Below, one piece after another: positions 36,512 to 44,823 of a stretch of DNA of 64,000 bases. The first letter of the stretch is position 1. Every line of letters starts with the position of its first letter. Origin of the DNA: Verrucomicrobiales bacterium (GTDB taxonomy: Bacteria; Verrucomicrobiota; Verrucomicrobiia; Limisphaerales; JAYPXF01); NCBI GenBank assembly GCA_002715965.1, contig PBAL01000086.1, positions 62,001 to 126,000 on the forward strand, read 5' to 3'. The notes below the pieces were generated by a model that had not been told where the DNA came from, ran no database searches, and was given only the letters and a program-made list of their open reading frames with translations. A program made the translations under genes and the position numbers.

Positions 36512-36922
36512 TCAGTGACGGACGATGAACTTCGTGCGGATTGGCAGTTTGTTCGCGGCGAGACGCATCGCGTCGCGCGCCACGGACTCGGGCACACCGT
36601 CCAGTTCGAACAAAATCGTCGCGGGCCGGACCACGGCGACCCAGCTTTCCACCCCGCCCTTGCCGCCACCTTGACGAACTTCCAAAGGCTTCTTGGAAAA
36701 ACTCTTGTGCGGGAACACGCGGATCCAAAGTTTGCCTTTGCGCTTCATGTGACGCGTGATGGCAATACGGCAGGCTTCAATCGTCTTGGTGTCCAACCAG
36801 CAACGCTCGGTGGACTGCAGCGCGTATTGGCCAAAGGCAATCGTGTTGTCGCGTGAAGCAATCCCCTTGCGGTTACCCCGCATCATCTTGCGGTGCTTCA
36901 CTCTGGCTGGCATCAATGGCAT
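36512..36922 (-). CDS. rplP: Ribosomal protein uL16
   Basis: The 136-residue protein starts MPLMPARVKHRKMMRGNRK and has GQYALQSTERCWLDTKTIEACRIA-type sequence, RVFPHKSFSKKPLEVRQGGGKG and PIRTKFIVRH. The arginine region that is hydroxylated in some bacteria is conserved. Normal length, no tail. Confidence 0.98.
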   Translation of the reverse strand: MPLMPARVKHRKMMRGNRKGIASRDNTIAFGQYALQSTERCWLDTKTIEACRIAITRHMKRKGKLWIRVFPHKSFSKKPLEVRQGGGKGGVESWVAVVRPATILFELDGVPESVARDAMRLAANKLPIRTKFIVRH

Positions 36923-36963
36923 GGCGGCAAATCTTTCTTTCTAAATTAACTTCTCAATGGCCC

Positions 36964-37620
36964 TTAACCGACCTTGGTCGCAGCGGGCTTCTTCTCGTCT
37001 TCTTCGACGCACATCCAGCACTTCACACCGAGCACGCCGTAGAGCGTCTTGGCTTCGGCAAAGCCGTACTGAACGTTTTCACGCAAAGTGTGCAGGGGCA
37101 CGGAACCATCACGGTATTGCTCAACGCGGGCCAACTCGGCACCACCGAGACGACCGGCGCAACGAATGCGAATCCCTTTGACCTGCGGCAGACCCATCGA
37201 GGTCTGGAGCGCCTTCTTCATGGCGCGACGGAAGGCAACACGACGTTCGAGCTGGAGCGCGATGTTCTCGGCCACGAGCTGAGCCGTGGCTTCCGGACTC
37301 TTCACTTCCATAATGTCGACGTAGATTTCCTTGCCGGTCATCTTGGAGAGCTGCTCCTTGATGTTGTCGATTTCCTGGCCCTTGCGCCCGATCACCACGC
37401 CCGGACGAGCGGTGTAGATCGTGATGCGGCAACGGTTGGCAGCGCGCTCGATTTGAATGGTCGGCACGGCCGCGGATTCGAGTTTTTTCTTGAGGATCTC
37501 GCGGATCTTGGTGTCTTCGGCCAGGAGGCGTCCGAACTCGTGCTTCGGTGCGTACCACTTGGATCGCCAATCACGCTTAACCGCGAGGCGAAATCCGGTA
37601 GGATGTGTCTTTTGTCCCAT
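36964..37620 (-). CDS. rpsC: Ribosomal protein uS3
   Basis: The 218-residue protein starts MGQKTHPTGFRLAVKRDWRS. The KH domain (about 60-115) holds VVIGRKGQEIDNIKEQL, and the C-terminal domain has GIRIRCAGRLGGAELARVE. It ends in a charged EEDEKKPAATKVG. uS3 lies at the mRNA entry site. Confidence 0.98.
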   Translation of the reverse strand: MGQKTHPTGFRLAVKRDWRSKWYAPKHEFGRLLAEDTKIREILKKKLESAAVPTIQIERAANRCRITIYTARPGVVIGRKGQEIDNIKEQLSKMTGKEIYVDIMEVKSPEATAQLVAENIALQLERRVAFRRAMKKALQTSMGLPQVKGIRIRCAGRLGGAELARVEQYRDGSVPLHTLRENVQYGFAEAKTLYGVLGVKCWMCVEEDEKKPAATKVG

Positions 37621-37634
37621 GACTGCTTAAATCG

Positions 37635-38009
37635 TTATTCGGTTTCTTCGGCGGCCGGGGCTGCGGCTGCTGCAGGTTTCTCGTCGGTCAAGACGATACG
37701 GATGTTCGAGCTGCGCTTCAGGATCGGCGATGCGGAACCTCGAGCGCGCGGACGGAAACGCTTCATCACCCGTCCATGACCGGCGGTTGCTTCGCGAACG
37801 ATCAGATCTTCGCGGCGCAGGTCGTGATTGTTTTCAGCATTGGCAATCGCGCTCTTCAGCGTCTTGGCAACCGCCTTGGCCGATTTGCGCGGCACAAACA
37901 TCAGCTTGGCCTCGGCTTCCACGGCGGGTAGGCCCTGGATCTGGCGGACCACCTCGCGCACCTTCTGGGGCGACATCCGGAAACCGTTGTAGATGGCTTT
38001 GACTTCCAT
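37635..38009 (-). CDS. rplV: Ribosomal protein uL22 with Ala-rich tail
   Basis: The 124-residue protein has MEVKAIYNGFRMSPQKVREV and the exit-tunnel hairpin RVMKRFRPRARGSASPILKR. It ends with an added [13 protein letters not shown] tail. It is only two bases from rpsS. Confidence 0.97.
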   Translation of the reverse strand: MEVKAIYNGFRMSPQKVREVVRQIQGLPAVEAEAKLMFVPRKSAKAVAKTLKSAIANAENNHDLRREDLIVREATAGHGRVMKRFRPRARGSASPILKRSSNIRIVLTDEKPAAAAAPAAEETE

Positions 38010-38011
38010 GA

Positions 38012-38284
38012 TTACTTCTTGTTGATGCTACCGCTGTGACCTCGGAAGGTCCGCGTCGGAGCGAACTCACCGAGTTTGTGTCCCACCATGTTTTCCGTGA
38101 TAAACACCTGCACAAATTTACGGCCGTCGTGGATATTGAAGTTCAGACCCACGAAGTCAGGCGTGACGGTCGACTTGCGCGACCAGGTCTTGATCGGAGC
38201 GCGCGAACCGGCCTCCTTCGCCTTGTCGATTTTCTTCTGCAACTTGTGGTCAACGAACGGACCTTTTTTGACTGAACGTGGCAT
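38012..38284 (-). CDS. rpsS: Ribosomal protein uS19
   Basis: The 90-residue protein starts [19 protein letters not shown] and contains [19 protein letters not shown] and [16 protein letters not shown], all diagnostic. Normal length. Confidence 0.98.
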   Translation of the reverse strand: MPRSVKKGPFVDHKLQKKIDKAKEAGSRAPIKTWSRKSTVTPDFVGLNFNIHDGRKFVQVFITENMVGHKLGEFAPTRTFRGHSGSINKK

Positions 38285-38296
38285 AGGTCAAATTCC

Positions 38297-39139
38297 TTAC
38301 TTACGTTTGAACAGGCGGCCATCGCGACGTTGCACGATGAAACGGTTCGAGTATTTCTTGCGTTTGCGTGTCTTGTAACCCTTCGTGATCACACCCCAAG
38401 GCGTGACCGGATGACCACCACCACTGGTGCGGCCACCGCCACCACCCATCGGGTGATCGACCGGGTTCATTGCCACACCACGAACCTGCGGACGCTTGCC
38501 GAGGTTGCGATTGCGGCCGGCTTTACCGAGGATGATCTTTTCGTGATCAGGATTGGAAACCTGACCGATCGTCGCGCGACACTTGCCATTGATCTTGCGA
38601 ATTTCACCGGAGGGCAGCTTGACCTGGGCATAGCCCCCGTCGTTTGCCATCAAGGTGGCCGAACCACCCGCAGCGCGAACAATCTGTCCGCCCTTGCCCG
38701 GAGTCAGCTCGATGTTGTGAATTGCCATGCCGGCGGGAATTTCGCTGAGCGGCAGGCAATTGCCCGGCTTGGGAGCGCTTCCCGGACCGCTGGAAAGAAC
38801 GTCACCGACCGAGCAACCGTTGTGCGCGATGATGTAGCTCTTCTTGCCGTCGGCATTCTTGACCAGCGCGATGCGGGCGGAGCGAATCGGATCATACTCG
38901 ATGGCTTCCACCGTGACATCGCCAACGGCCTTGCGACGGAAATCGATGTTGCGGACCTTCTGCTTGTGACCGCCACCAATGCCCCAGGCAGTAATGCGCC
39001 CGGTATTGTTGCGTCCACCCGTTTTCTTGCGGGTGTAGGTCAGTTTCTTCTCCGGCTTCTTCTTCGTGATGTCGGAATAATCCGAGACGGTGAAGAAACG
39101 GCGGGACGGGGTAAATGGTTTGAAAGACTTGACTGGCAT
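38297..39139 (-). CDS. rplB: Ribosomal protein uL2
   Basis: The 280-residue protein has [18 protein letters not shown], the OB/SH3 core, and [19 protein letters not shown] with the His implicated in peptidyl-transferase function. It ends [19 protein letters not shown]. No extension. Confidence 0.98.
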   Translation of the reverse strand: MPVKSFKPFTPSRRFFTVSDYSDITKKKPEKKLTYTRKKTGGRNNTGRITAWGIGGGHKQKVRNIDFRRKAVGDVTVEAIEYDPIRSARIALVKNADGKKSYIIAHNGCSVGDVLSSGPGSAPKPGNCLPLSEIPAGMAIHNIELTPGKGGQIVRAAGGSATLMANDGGYAQVKLPSGEIRKINGKCRATIGQVSNPDHEKIILGKAGRNRNLGKRPQVRGVAMNPVDHPMGGGGGRTSGGGHPVTPWGVITKGYKTRKRKKYSNRFIVQRRDGRLFKRK

Positions 39140-39143
39140 GGCT

Positions 39144-39482
39144 CTACATCAGGTTGATCTTGTCACCTTTCTTCAACGTCACGACGGCTTTCTTCCAAGC
39201 TGCGTCGCGGCCCATGTGTTTCGTGCGTTTGCGGCGCAGTTTGCCGCTGACCTGCATGGTGTTCACGGAGGTCACCTTCACTTTGAAAATCTCTTCAACC
39301 GCAGACTTGATCTGGGTCTTGGTCGCGCGGCGATCGGCCACGAGAGTGTATTGATTCAACGGCTCGGTCGGACGAGCCGATCCCTTTTCCGCTGTCGATC
39401 CGCGCACGGGCTTCTCCTTGTCCTGGAGCAGCGTCGCTTTTTCCGTGATGCGAACTGTCTTGATTATGTCAAATGCGTTCAT
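39144..39482 (-). CDS. rplW: Ribosomal protein uL23
   Basis: I start at the ATG at 39482 ([19 protein letters not shown]), giving 112 residues; the track start overlaps rplD. A 15-residue Gly/Ser/Thr/Glu-rich insertion ([14 protein letters not shown]) follows the first helix. [20 protein letters not shown] and [10 protein letters not shown] are family-typical. It docks SRP and trigger factor at the tunnel exit. Confidence 0.95.
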   Translation of the reverse strand: MNAFDIIKTVRITEKATLLQDKEKPVRGSTAEKGSARPTEPLNQYTLVADRRATKTQIKSAVEEIFKVKVTSVNTMQVSGKLRRKRTKHMGRDAAWKKAVVTLKKGDKINLM

Positions 39483-39513
39483 CGCCAAACTCTTTCTGAT
39501 CCGATCGGATCGC

Positions 39514-40140
39514 TTACTTCGAAAGTCTCTTGCCAACTGTTTCCAACGCGCCCTTGCTGATCAGCAGTTTGTCAAACTTGAGCGTGTTGTAGGTGTCCAA
39601 CTCGTCTCCGGTGGTCAAACCAACGTAAGGAATGTTGCGGACTGCCAACGCGAGGTTGCGTTCCGTCTCCGCGACAACGAGCACCGTTTGATCGTTGATG
39701 TCGAGAGCCTCGAGCGCGCCGACAAATTCCTTCGTCTTGGGCGACTCAAGCTTCATGTCGTCAATCACGATCACGTCTTCCATCTTGAGCCGTTCACTCA
39801 ACGCCTTGCGCAGAGCCAGCTTCTTGGTGGACTTGTTGATCTTCTTCGAGAAGTCGCGGGGACGCGGTCCGTGAACCACACCGCCACCGACCCAGATCGG
39901 GGAAACCGTTGAACCGGCGCGAGCGCGGCCGGTGCCCTTCTGACGCCAGGGCTTCTTCTTCGTGGCAGCCACTTCACCGCGGGTCTTGGCGCAAGCCGTG
40001 CCCGTGCGAACCGCAGCCATGTGCGCGACCACCGCGTCATGAACCGCCTGTTGGCCTTTCACTTCGTCTTCGATCAACTCGAAGCCAACTTCCACTTCGC
40101 CTTGCGCGGCGCCTTTCAAATCCTTGACAGAGACATTCAT
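39514..40140 (-). CDS. rplD: Ribosomal protein uL4
   Basis: The 208-residue protein has the loop that lines the exit tunnel (KKPWRQKGTGRARAGSTVSP) and FSKKINKSTKKLALRKALSER. In some bacteria uL4 represses its own operon; nothing here shows whether it does so. Confidence 0.98.
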   Translation of the reverse strand: MNVSVKDLKGAAQGEVEVGFELIEDEVKGQQAVHDAVVAHMAAVRTGTACAKTRGEVAATKKKPWRQKGTGRARAGSTVSPIWVGGGVVHGPRPRDFSKKINKSTKKLALRKALSERLKMEDVIVIDDMKLESPKTKEFVGALEALDINDQTVLVVAETERNLALAVRNIPYVGLTTGDELDTYNTLKFDKLLISKGALETVGKRLSK

Positions 40141-40147
40141 TTTCTAC

Positions 40148-40789
40148 CTATGCCTTCTTGGGTTTCTTCTTTGATTCGCGAATCACGACGTAATCGCCAT
40201 TCGCACCAGGAACCGCGCCCTTGATCAAGAGCACGTTGTCGTCCTTGCGGACCTGAACAATCTGGAGGTTCTGCACCGTGCGACGGCGCTGTCCCATGTG
40301 ACCCGGCATCTTCTTGCCCTTGTCAACCCAACCGGGAGTTGAGCCAGCAGCAATGGAACCCGGACGACGACGGAAACCTTTTTGACCGTGCGAACCCGGA
40401 CCACCGGCGAAATTCCAACGCTTCACTACACCTTGGAAACCACGTCCCTTGGTCGTGCCAATCGCGTCGATGTAATCACCCACGGCGAAGACATCCGGAC
40501 CCACGGTGTCACCCGGATTCACATCCAGTGAGAAATCGCGGAATTCCTTGATGCGCTTGACCGGAGCCGACTTGCCATGCTTCACGAAGTGACCGGCCTG
40601 CGGCTTGTTCACGCGGTTTTCCTTCTGGTCATCGAAGCCGAGTTGAACTGCGTTGTAACCGTCGGTTTCTTCGGTCTTCTTTTGCAGCACCCGGTTCGGG
40701 CCGGCCAACACGACCGTCACGGAGATGACCGCACCGGTCTCGTCGTAAACGCGCGTTTGCCCAATCTTTTTTCCTAGCAAGCCAATCAT
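40148..40789 (-). CDS. rplC: Ribosomal protein uL3
   Basis: I start at the ATG at 40789 (MIGLLGKKIGQTRVYDETG), giving 213 residues. GFQGVVKRWNFAGGPGSHGQK is followed by RRPGSIAAGSTPGWVDKGKKMPGHMG, the loop near the peptidyl-transferase centre. The rpsJ stop is four bases upstream. Confidence 0.97.
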   Translation of the reverse strand: MIGLLGKKIGQTRVYDETGAVISVTVVLAGPNRVLQKKTEETDGYNAVQLGFDDQKENRVNKPQAGHFVKHGKSAPVKRIKEFRDFSLDVNPGDTVGPDVFAVGDYIDAIGTTKGRGFQGVVKRWNFAGGPGSHGQKGFRRRPGSIAAGSTPGWVDKGKKMPGHMGQRRRTVQNLQIVQVRKDDNVLLIKGAVPGANGDYVVIRESKKKPKKA

Positions 40790-40793
40790 CGCT

Positions 40794-41102
40794 CTAGATC
40801 TTGATTTGAATGTCCACACCGGCGGGGAGGTTGAGCTTCTTCAGCTCGTCCACCGTCTTGGCCGTCGGTTCAATGATATCGAGCAGGCGCTTGTGAGTGC
40901 GTTGCTCAAAGGTTTCCTGAGACTTCTTGTCCACGTGCGGAGAGCGCGTGACCGTGAATCGTTCCGTGCGGGTCGGCAGGGGGATCGGACCCGCAACGCG
41001 AGCGCCACTGCGCTTGACCGTTTCAACGATATCCGCGGCCGACGTATCGATCACACGATGGTCGTAAGCCTTCAGTCGAATTCTAATACGTTGTTGTGCC
41101 AT
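40794..41102 (-). CDS. rpsJ: Ribosomal protein uS10
   Basis: The 102-residue protein starts [19 protein letters not shown] and has [24 protein letters not shown]. It follows fusA directly, whereas tuf often lies between them. Normal length. Confidence 0.98.
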   Translation of the reverse strand: MAQQRIRIRLKAYDHRVIDTSAADIVETVKRSGARVAGPIPLPTRTERFTVTRSPHVDKKSQETFEQRTHKRLLDIIEPTAKTVDELKKLNLPAGVDIQIKI

Positions 41103-41122
41103 GACTGTCTGATTTCGAAATT

Positions 41123-43288
41123 TTAAAACCCTGCCGGACGACCGGCTGCATCAATGATTCCATCCGCGATCTGAGGCGGAACTTCTTCAAACTTCAAAGG
41201 CTCCATCGAGAAGCTCGCGCGCCCTTTGCTGAGCGAACGAACGGCCGTCGAGTAGCCAAACATTTCGGAAAGCGGAACCTGACAATTCAGGATCGCCATG
41301 CCCGCGCGGGAATTGATACCGGAGACCTGCCCGCGACGACGATTGATGTCGCCGAGCACATCACCCTGATACTCGTCCGGCGTGGTCACTTCCACTTTCA
41401 TCACCGGCTCAAGCAGAACCGGAGAAGCCTTCTTGACCGCTTCGCGCAGGGCAAAGATTCCGGCCATCTTAAAAGCGTGTTCACTGGAATCCACATCGTG
41501 GAAGGTGCCGTCCACGAGCTGGACTTTCAGATCCACCAATTCGTAATTGGCGATCACACCCGTCTGGATGGATTCCTTGATTCCTTCGATCGTCGGCGCG
41601 ATGAATTCCTTTGGAATCACACCGCCAACAATCTGGTCTTCAACTTCAATTCCCTTGCCGCGTTCAGCAGGCTGAATCTTCACCACCGCGTGCCCATACT
41701 GACCGCGGCCACCCGATTGACGGATCAACTTGCCTTCAGCCTGCGCCGGAGCGGTGATCGCTTCGCGATACGCAATCTGAGGTTTGCCAGCACGCGCTTC
41801 GCACTTGAATTCACGCTTCAGGCGATCGTGGATGATTTCCAAGTGCAGCTCGCCCATGCCCGCGATGATCGTCTGCCCGGTTTCTTCATCCGTGCTCACC
41901 TGGAAGGTTGGATCTTCCTCGGAAAGAAGGGCCAACCCGGTTGAAAGCTTGTCGCGATCGGCGCTGCTTTGCGGCTCGATCGCCATCTTGATCACGGGCT
42001 CGGGGAAGGTCGGCGGTTCGAGAGTCATCTCGTCGCCGAGTTCGTTCATGGTGTCGCCCGTGGAAAGGAACCTCGGGCCGACAAGCGCGGCAATGTCACC
42101 GGCATAAACCGTGTCAACATCCTCGCGCTTGTCGGCCTGAATCATCAAAATCCGCGAAGCGCGTTCCTTCTTGCGTGTTCGCGGATTGTAAATCGTGTCA
42201 CCCTTGGAAAGCTGGCCGCGATAGACCCGGAAAAACACCATCTTCTTGATAACCGGGTCGTTCCACAATTTGAACGCCAAGGCGGTGAATTTCCCGTTGT
42301 CGTCGGTCTCAACCAGACAATCTTCAACGGAACCGTCACGCTTCTCGATGTGACCGTCCGCAGCCGGAATATCCAGCGGAGACGGGAGGTAATCGACAAC
42401 CGCATCGACCAGGAGTTGAACGTTCTTGTTCTTGAACGCAGAACCGCCGATCACCGGCACAAATTCCAAGGCAACGGTCAAACGACGAATCGCGTGCTTC
42501 AGGCTCACCGCATCGACGGGTTTATCTTCGAGCACCAAATCAGCGATCTCATCATCCTTGTTGGAAACCGCATCAACGAGTTCCGCAAAGGCGCGTCCAG
42601 CAAGCTCGACTTCGTCACCATCGAGATCGCGAATCTCGTAATTCGATCCCATCTCGTCCGTGTAGATGACGGCCTTCTGATTGACCACGTCGATCATGCC
42701 CTGGAGCTGATCCTCGGAGCCAATCGGAATGCCGACCGGGTAAGCGTAGGCACCCAACTTGGATCGCATGTCGTTCAGTGCCGCATCAAAGTCGGCGCCG
42801 ACTCGATCCATCTTGTTCACGAATGCGATGCGCGGAACGTTGTATTTGGTCGCCTGCCGCCAGACCGTTTCGGACTGGGGCTGAACACCGGCAACACCGC
42901 AGAAAACCGCAACTGCGCCATCCAAAACCCGCATGGAACGTTCGACTTCAGCCGTGAAATCAACGTGCCCGGGAGTATCAATGATGTTGATGCGGAATTT
43001 CTCTCCAGCGAAAAGCTTCGTGCAGTCATCCCCTTCCTGCTTCCAGTAGCAGGTGGTGGCAGCTGAAGTAATGGTGATCCCACGTTCACGCTCCTGAGCC
43101 ATCCAATCGGTGACCGTGTTGCCGTCGTGAACTTCACCCACCTTGTGAACCAGACCGGTGTAAAAAAGAATCCGCTCCGTCGTGGTCGTCTTTCCAGCAT
43201 CGATATGGGCGGCAATACCAATATTGCGCGTCCGCTCGAGCCGGTAAGGCCGATTCGGCGAGTTCTTCTTAGACGTATCTGCGTCCAC
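41123..43288 (-). CDS. fusA: Elongation factor G, operon copy
   Basis: The GTPase drives ribosomal translocation. I favour the GTG at 43288 (721 residues) because the 31 residues before it in the track ORF start at TTG and have no family character. The G domain has [15 protein letters not shown] (P-loop), the switch region [20 protein letters not shown] and NKMDRVG. Domain IV has [10 protein letters not shown]. It lies in the str position between rpsG and rpsJ, 159 bp after rpsG with a terminator-like hairpin between. A second EF-G gene is nearby (44824), so functions may be split. Confidence 0.95.
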   Translation of the reverse strand: MDADTSKKNSPNRPYRLERTRNIGIAAHIDAGKTTTTERILFYTGLVHKVGEVHDGNTVTDWMAQERERGITITSAATTCYWKQEGDDCTKLFAGEKFRINIIDTPGHVDFTAEVERSMRVLDGAVAVFCGVAGVQPQSETVWRQATKYNVPRIAFVNKMDRVGADFDAALNDMRSKLGAYAYPVGIPIGSEDQLQGMIDVVNQKAVIYTDEMGSNYEIRDLDGDEVELAGRAFAELVDAVSNKDDEIADLVLEDKPVDAVSLKHAIRRLTVALEFVPVIGGSAFKNKNVQLLVDAVVDYLPSPLDIPAADGHIEKRDGSVEDCLVETDDNGKFTALAFKLWNDPVIKKMVFFRVYRGQLSKGDTIYNPRTRKKERASRILMIQADKREDVDTVYAGDIAALVGPRFLSTGDTMNELGDEMTLEPPTFPEPVIKMAIEPQSSADRDKLSTGLALLSEEDPTFQVSTDEETGQTIIAGMGELHLEIIHDRLKREFKCEARAGKPQIAYREAITAPAQAEGKLIRQSGGRGQYGHAVVKIQPAERGKGIEVEDQIVGGVIPKEFIAPTIEGIKESIQTGVIANYELVDLKVQLVDGTFHDVDSSEHAFKMAGIFALREAVKKASPVLLEPVMKVEVTTPDEYQGDVLGDINRRRGQVSGINSRAGMAILNCQVPLSEMFGYSTAVRSLSKGRASFSMEPLKFEEVPPQIADGIIDAAGRPAGF

Positions 43289-43396
43289 TATGTCAGCGAC
43301 TACATTCACTAAATTGATCTTTCGCGCCAGCGTCTGGCTGCCACCCGCTTGGGTGAGGACAGCCCAGCCATCTACCGCCAACCAAGTCAGGCGATA

Positions 43397-43427
43397 AAAA
43401 TTCCCCGATGAATCTCAGCGATCGGGG
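43397..43427 (-). terminator. Terminator-like hairpin between rpsG and fusA
   Basis: On the minus strand CCCCGAT and ATCGGGG form a 7-bp perfect stem with an 11-base loop, followed by AATTTTTA. It lies just after rpsG. It may be a partial terminator or attenuator inside the operon. Confidence 0.6.
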
Positions 43428-43447
43428 CGCGCTATAGTTAAATTGTG

Positions 43448-43921
43448 TTACCAGCGAAAATGGGCGAATGCCTTGTTGGACTGGGCCATCTTGTGAACCT
43501 CGTCGCGTCGGCGAATCGAGGAACCCTGTCCCTGGTAGGCATCCATTATTTCGTTGGCGAGGGCATTCTTCATCGGTTGCCCTTTTTTGGCTGATGCGAA
43601 CTTGACCAACCAGCGAACCGCCAAGGAAGCACTCCGTTCGGAGGTGACTTCCAGTGGCACCTGATAGGTCGCACCGCCGACACGGCGAGGCTTCACTTCC
43701 AGGCGAGGTTTCGCATTGTCGACCGCGCGCTGCAGGATCTCCAGCGGGCTCGTATCCTTCTGCTTGGCAGAAAGAATATCGAACGCGCCGTAAACCACTC
43801 CCTGAGCGACGCTCTTCTTCCCATCCTCCATCACCATGTGGACGAGGCGGGTAACCAGAACGCTCTCATACTTCGCATCCGGATGAACCGGACGTTTTAC
43901 AGCTCTGCGACGACGTGACAT
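43448..43921 (-). CDS. rpsG: Ribosomal protein uS7
   Basis: The 157-residue protein starts MSRRRRAVKRPVHPDAKYES and includes VKPRRVGGATYQVPLEV and RWLVKFASAKKG. uS7 starts the assembly of the 30S head and represses the str operon in Escherichia coli. Normal length. Confidence 0.98.
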   Translation of the reverse strand: MSRRRRAVKRPVHPDAKYESVLVTRLVHMVMEDGKKSVAQGVVYGAFDILSAKQKDTSPLEILQRAVDNAKPRLEVKPRRVGGATYQVPLEVTSERSASLAVRWLVKFASAKKGQPMKNALANEIMDAYQGQGSSIRRRDEVHKMAQSNKAFAHFRW

Positions 43922-43936
43922 AAAAAACTTCTAAAA

Positions 43937-44323
43937 TTACTTCTTCGCTTCCTTCTTGGGACGCTTGACTCCGTATTTGGAGCGACTCACCCGGCGTTTC
44001 TCAACACCGTTGGCGTCCAGCGCACCACGAACGATGTGGTAACGAACACCCGGCAAGTCAGAAACACGACCACCGCGCACAAGCACAATGCTGTGCTCCT
44101 GGAGGTTGTGCCCCTCGTCCGGGATGTAGGCAATGACCTCGTAACCATTCGTCAGGCGCACCTTCGCCACCTTCCGCATCGCGGAGTTTGGCTTCTTGGG
44201 CGTGCGGGTCATGACCTGCACACACACGCCACGGCGGAAAGGACACTTCTGAAGAGCCGGAGACTTCGACTTCTTCGTGATCTTCTTGCGCCCTTTTCGG
44301 ACGAGCTGATTAATCGTCGGCAT
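43937..44323 (-). CDS. rpsL: Ribosomal protein uS12 with Ser at the streptomycin-critical Lys88 position
   Basis: The 128-residue protein has [37 protein letters not shown] (the Lys42/43 region intact) and [12 protein letters not shown]-like end. The loop reads [13 protein letters not shown]; Escherichia coli and most bacteria have [13 protein letters not shown]. So Ser88 replaces the Lys whose change to Arg, Glu or others is known to give streptomycin resistance or dependence. It is the first gene of the superoperon. A C-terminal KKEAKK adds charge. Confidence 0.97.
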   Translation of the reverse strand: MPTINQLVRKGRKKITKKSKSPALQKCPFRRGVCVQVMTRTPKKPNSAMRKVAKVRLTNGYEVIAYIPDEGHNLQEHSIVLVRGGRVSDLPGVRYHIVRGALDANGVEKRRVSRSKYGVKRPKKEAKK

Positions 44324-44381
44324 CGTTTAAAAACCTGTGCAATAAACACCCATTTCCCACATTTCTGGGAAAGGGAGCGGG

Positions 44382-44410
44382 ACCATAGGCAAATGGCGTT
44401 CCACCCGCAA
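44382..44410 (-). promoter_or_regulatory. Candidate promoter of the str superoperon
   Basis: On the minus strand TTGCGG and TATGGT stand 17 bases apart, about 60 bases before the rpsL start. A TTTCCCA/TGGGAAA hairpin lies in the leader (44353-44372). Match to consensus is moderate. Confidence 0.4.
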
Positions 44411-44448
44411 CAAAAACTTAATTTTTTTTGGATTTTTTATTCACCCCC

Positions 44449-44478
44449 GATTTCAGCCCCGAAAACCGGGCTGAAATC
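44449..44478. repeat. 11-bp perfect inverted repeat upstream of rpsL
   Basis: GATTTCAGCCC and GGGCTGAAATC flank an 8-base loop, followed on the rpsL side by AT-rich tracts. No T run follows on either strand. It could be an operator, or a hairpin of a longer leader if transcription starts further upstream. Confidence 0.6.
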
Positions 44479-44774
44479 AGCAGACGAAAGACGCACAGCT
44501 TGGCACAAATCGGGAATCTGTGTAAAGCGCCAGACCGGGAAATTCGCCATCCCGCCGTCTCCCTCCTACCCGTGTCTTTCCCAAGCTCCCGCTTGCGACA
44601 GAGAAAAAGAACTCTTTAAGCACCCAGACGGGAGATTCACCACTCGCAGCCTCATTCCAATTCACCCCTTATTCTTAACTCCGCTGTTCAAGTGGTCTAT
44701 CCTTCGTAGTGTTCCAAGTGCCGATTCAGGAAACTCTCATTTCGTTTCACCAAATCCAAGCCTGCGATCGAAAA
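44479..44774. other. Gene-free spacer between the two EF-G transcription units
   Basis: I see no gene here. The ORFs are shadows with no family features. The stretch lies between the fusA-paralogue terminator and the region upstream of rpsL. Confidence 0.5.
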
Positions 44775-44806
44775 TAAAAAAGCCCTCCCGTTTCCGGAAG
44801 GGCCTT
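44775..44806 (-). terminator. Intrinsic terminator of the second EF-G gene
   Basis: On the minus strand GCCCTTCC and GGGAGGGC pair over eight positions (one G-U) around a 6-base loop and run into TTTTTT. It lies just after the EF-G paralogue stop at 44824. Confidence 0.9.
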
Positions 44807-44823
44807 GGTGAATCTTTTCGAAC

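Noticed and set aside
41969-43066. 365-residue plus-strand ORF
   Set aside because: Antisense to fusA.
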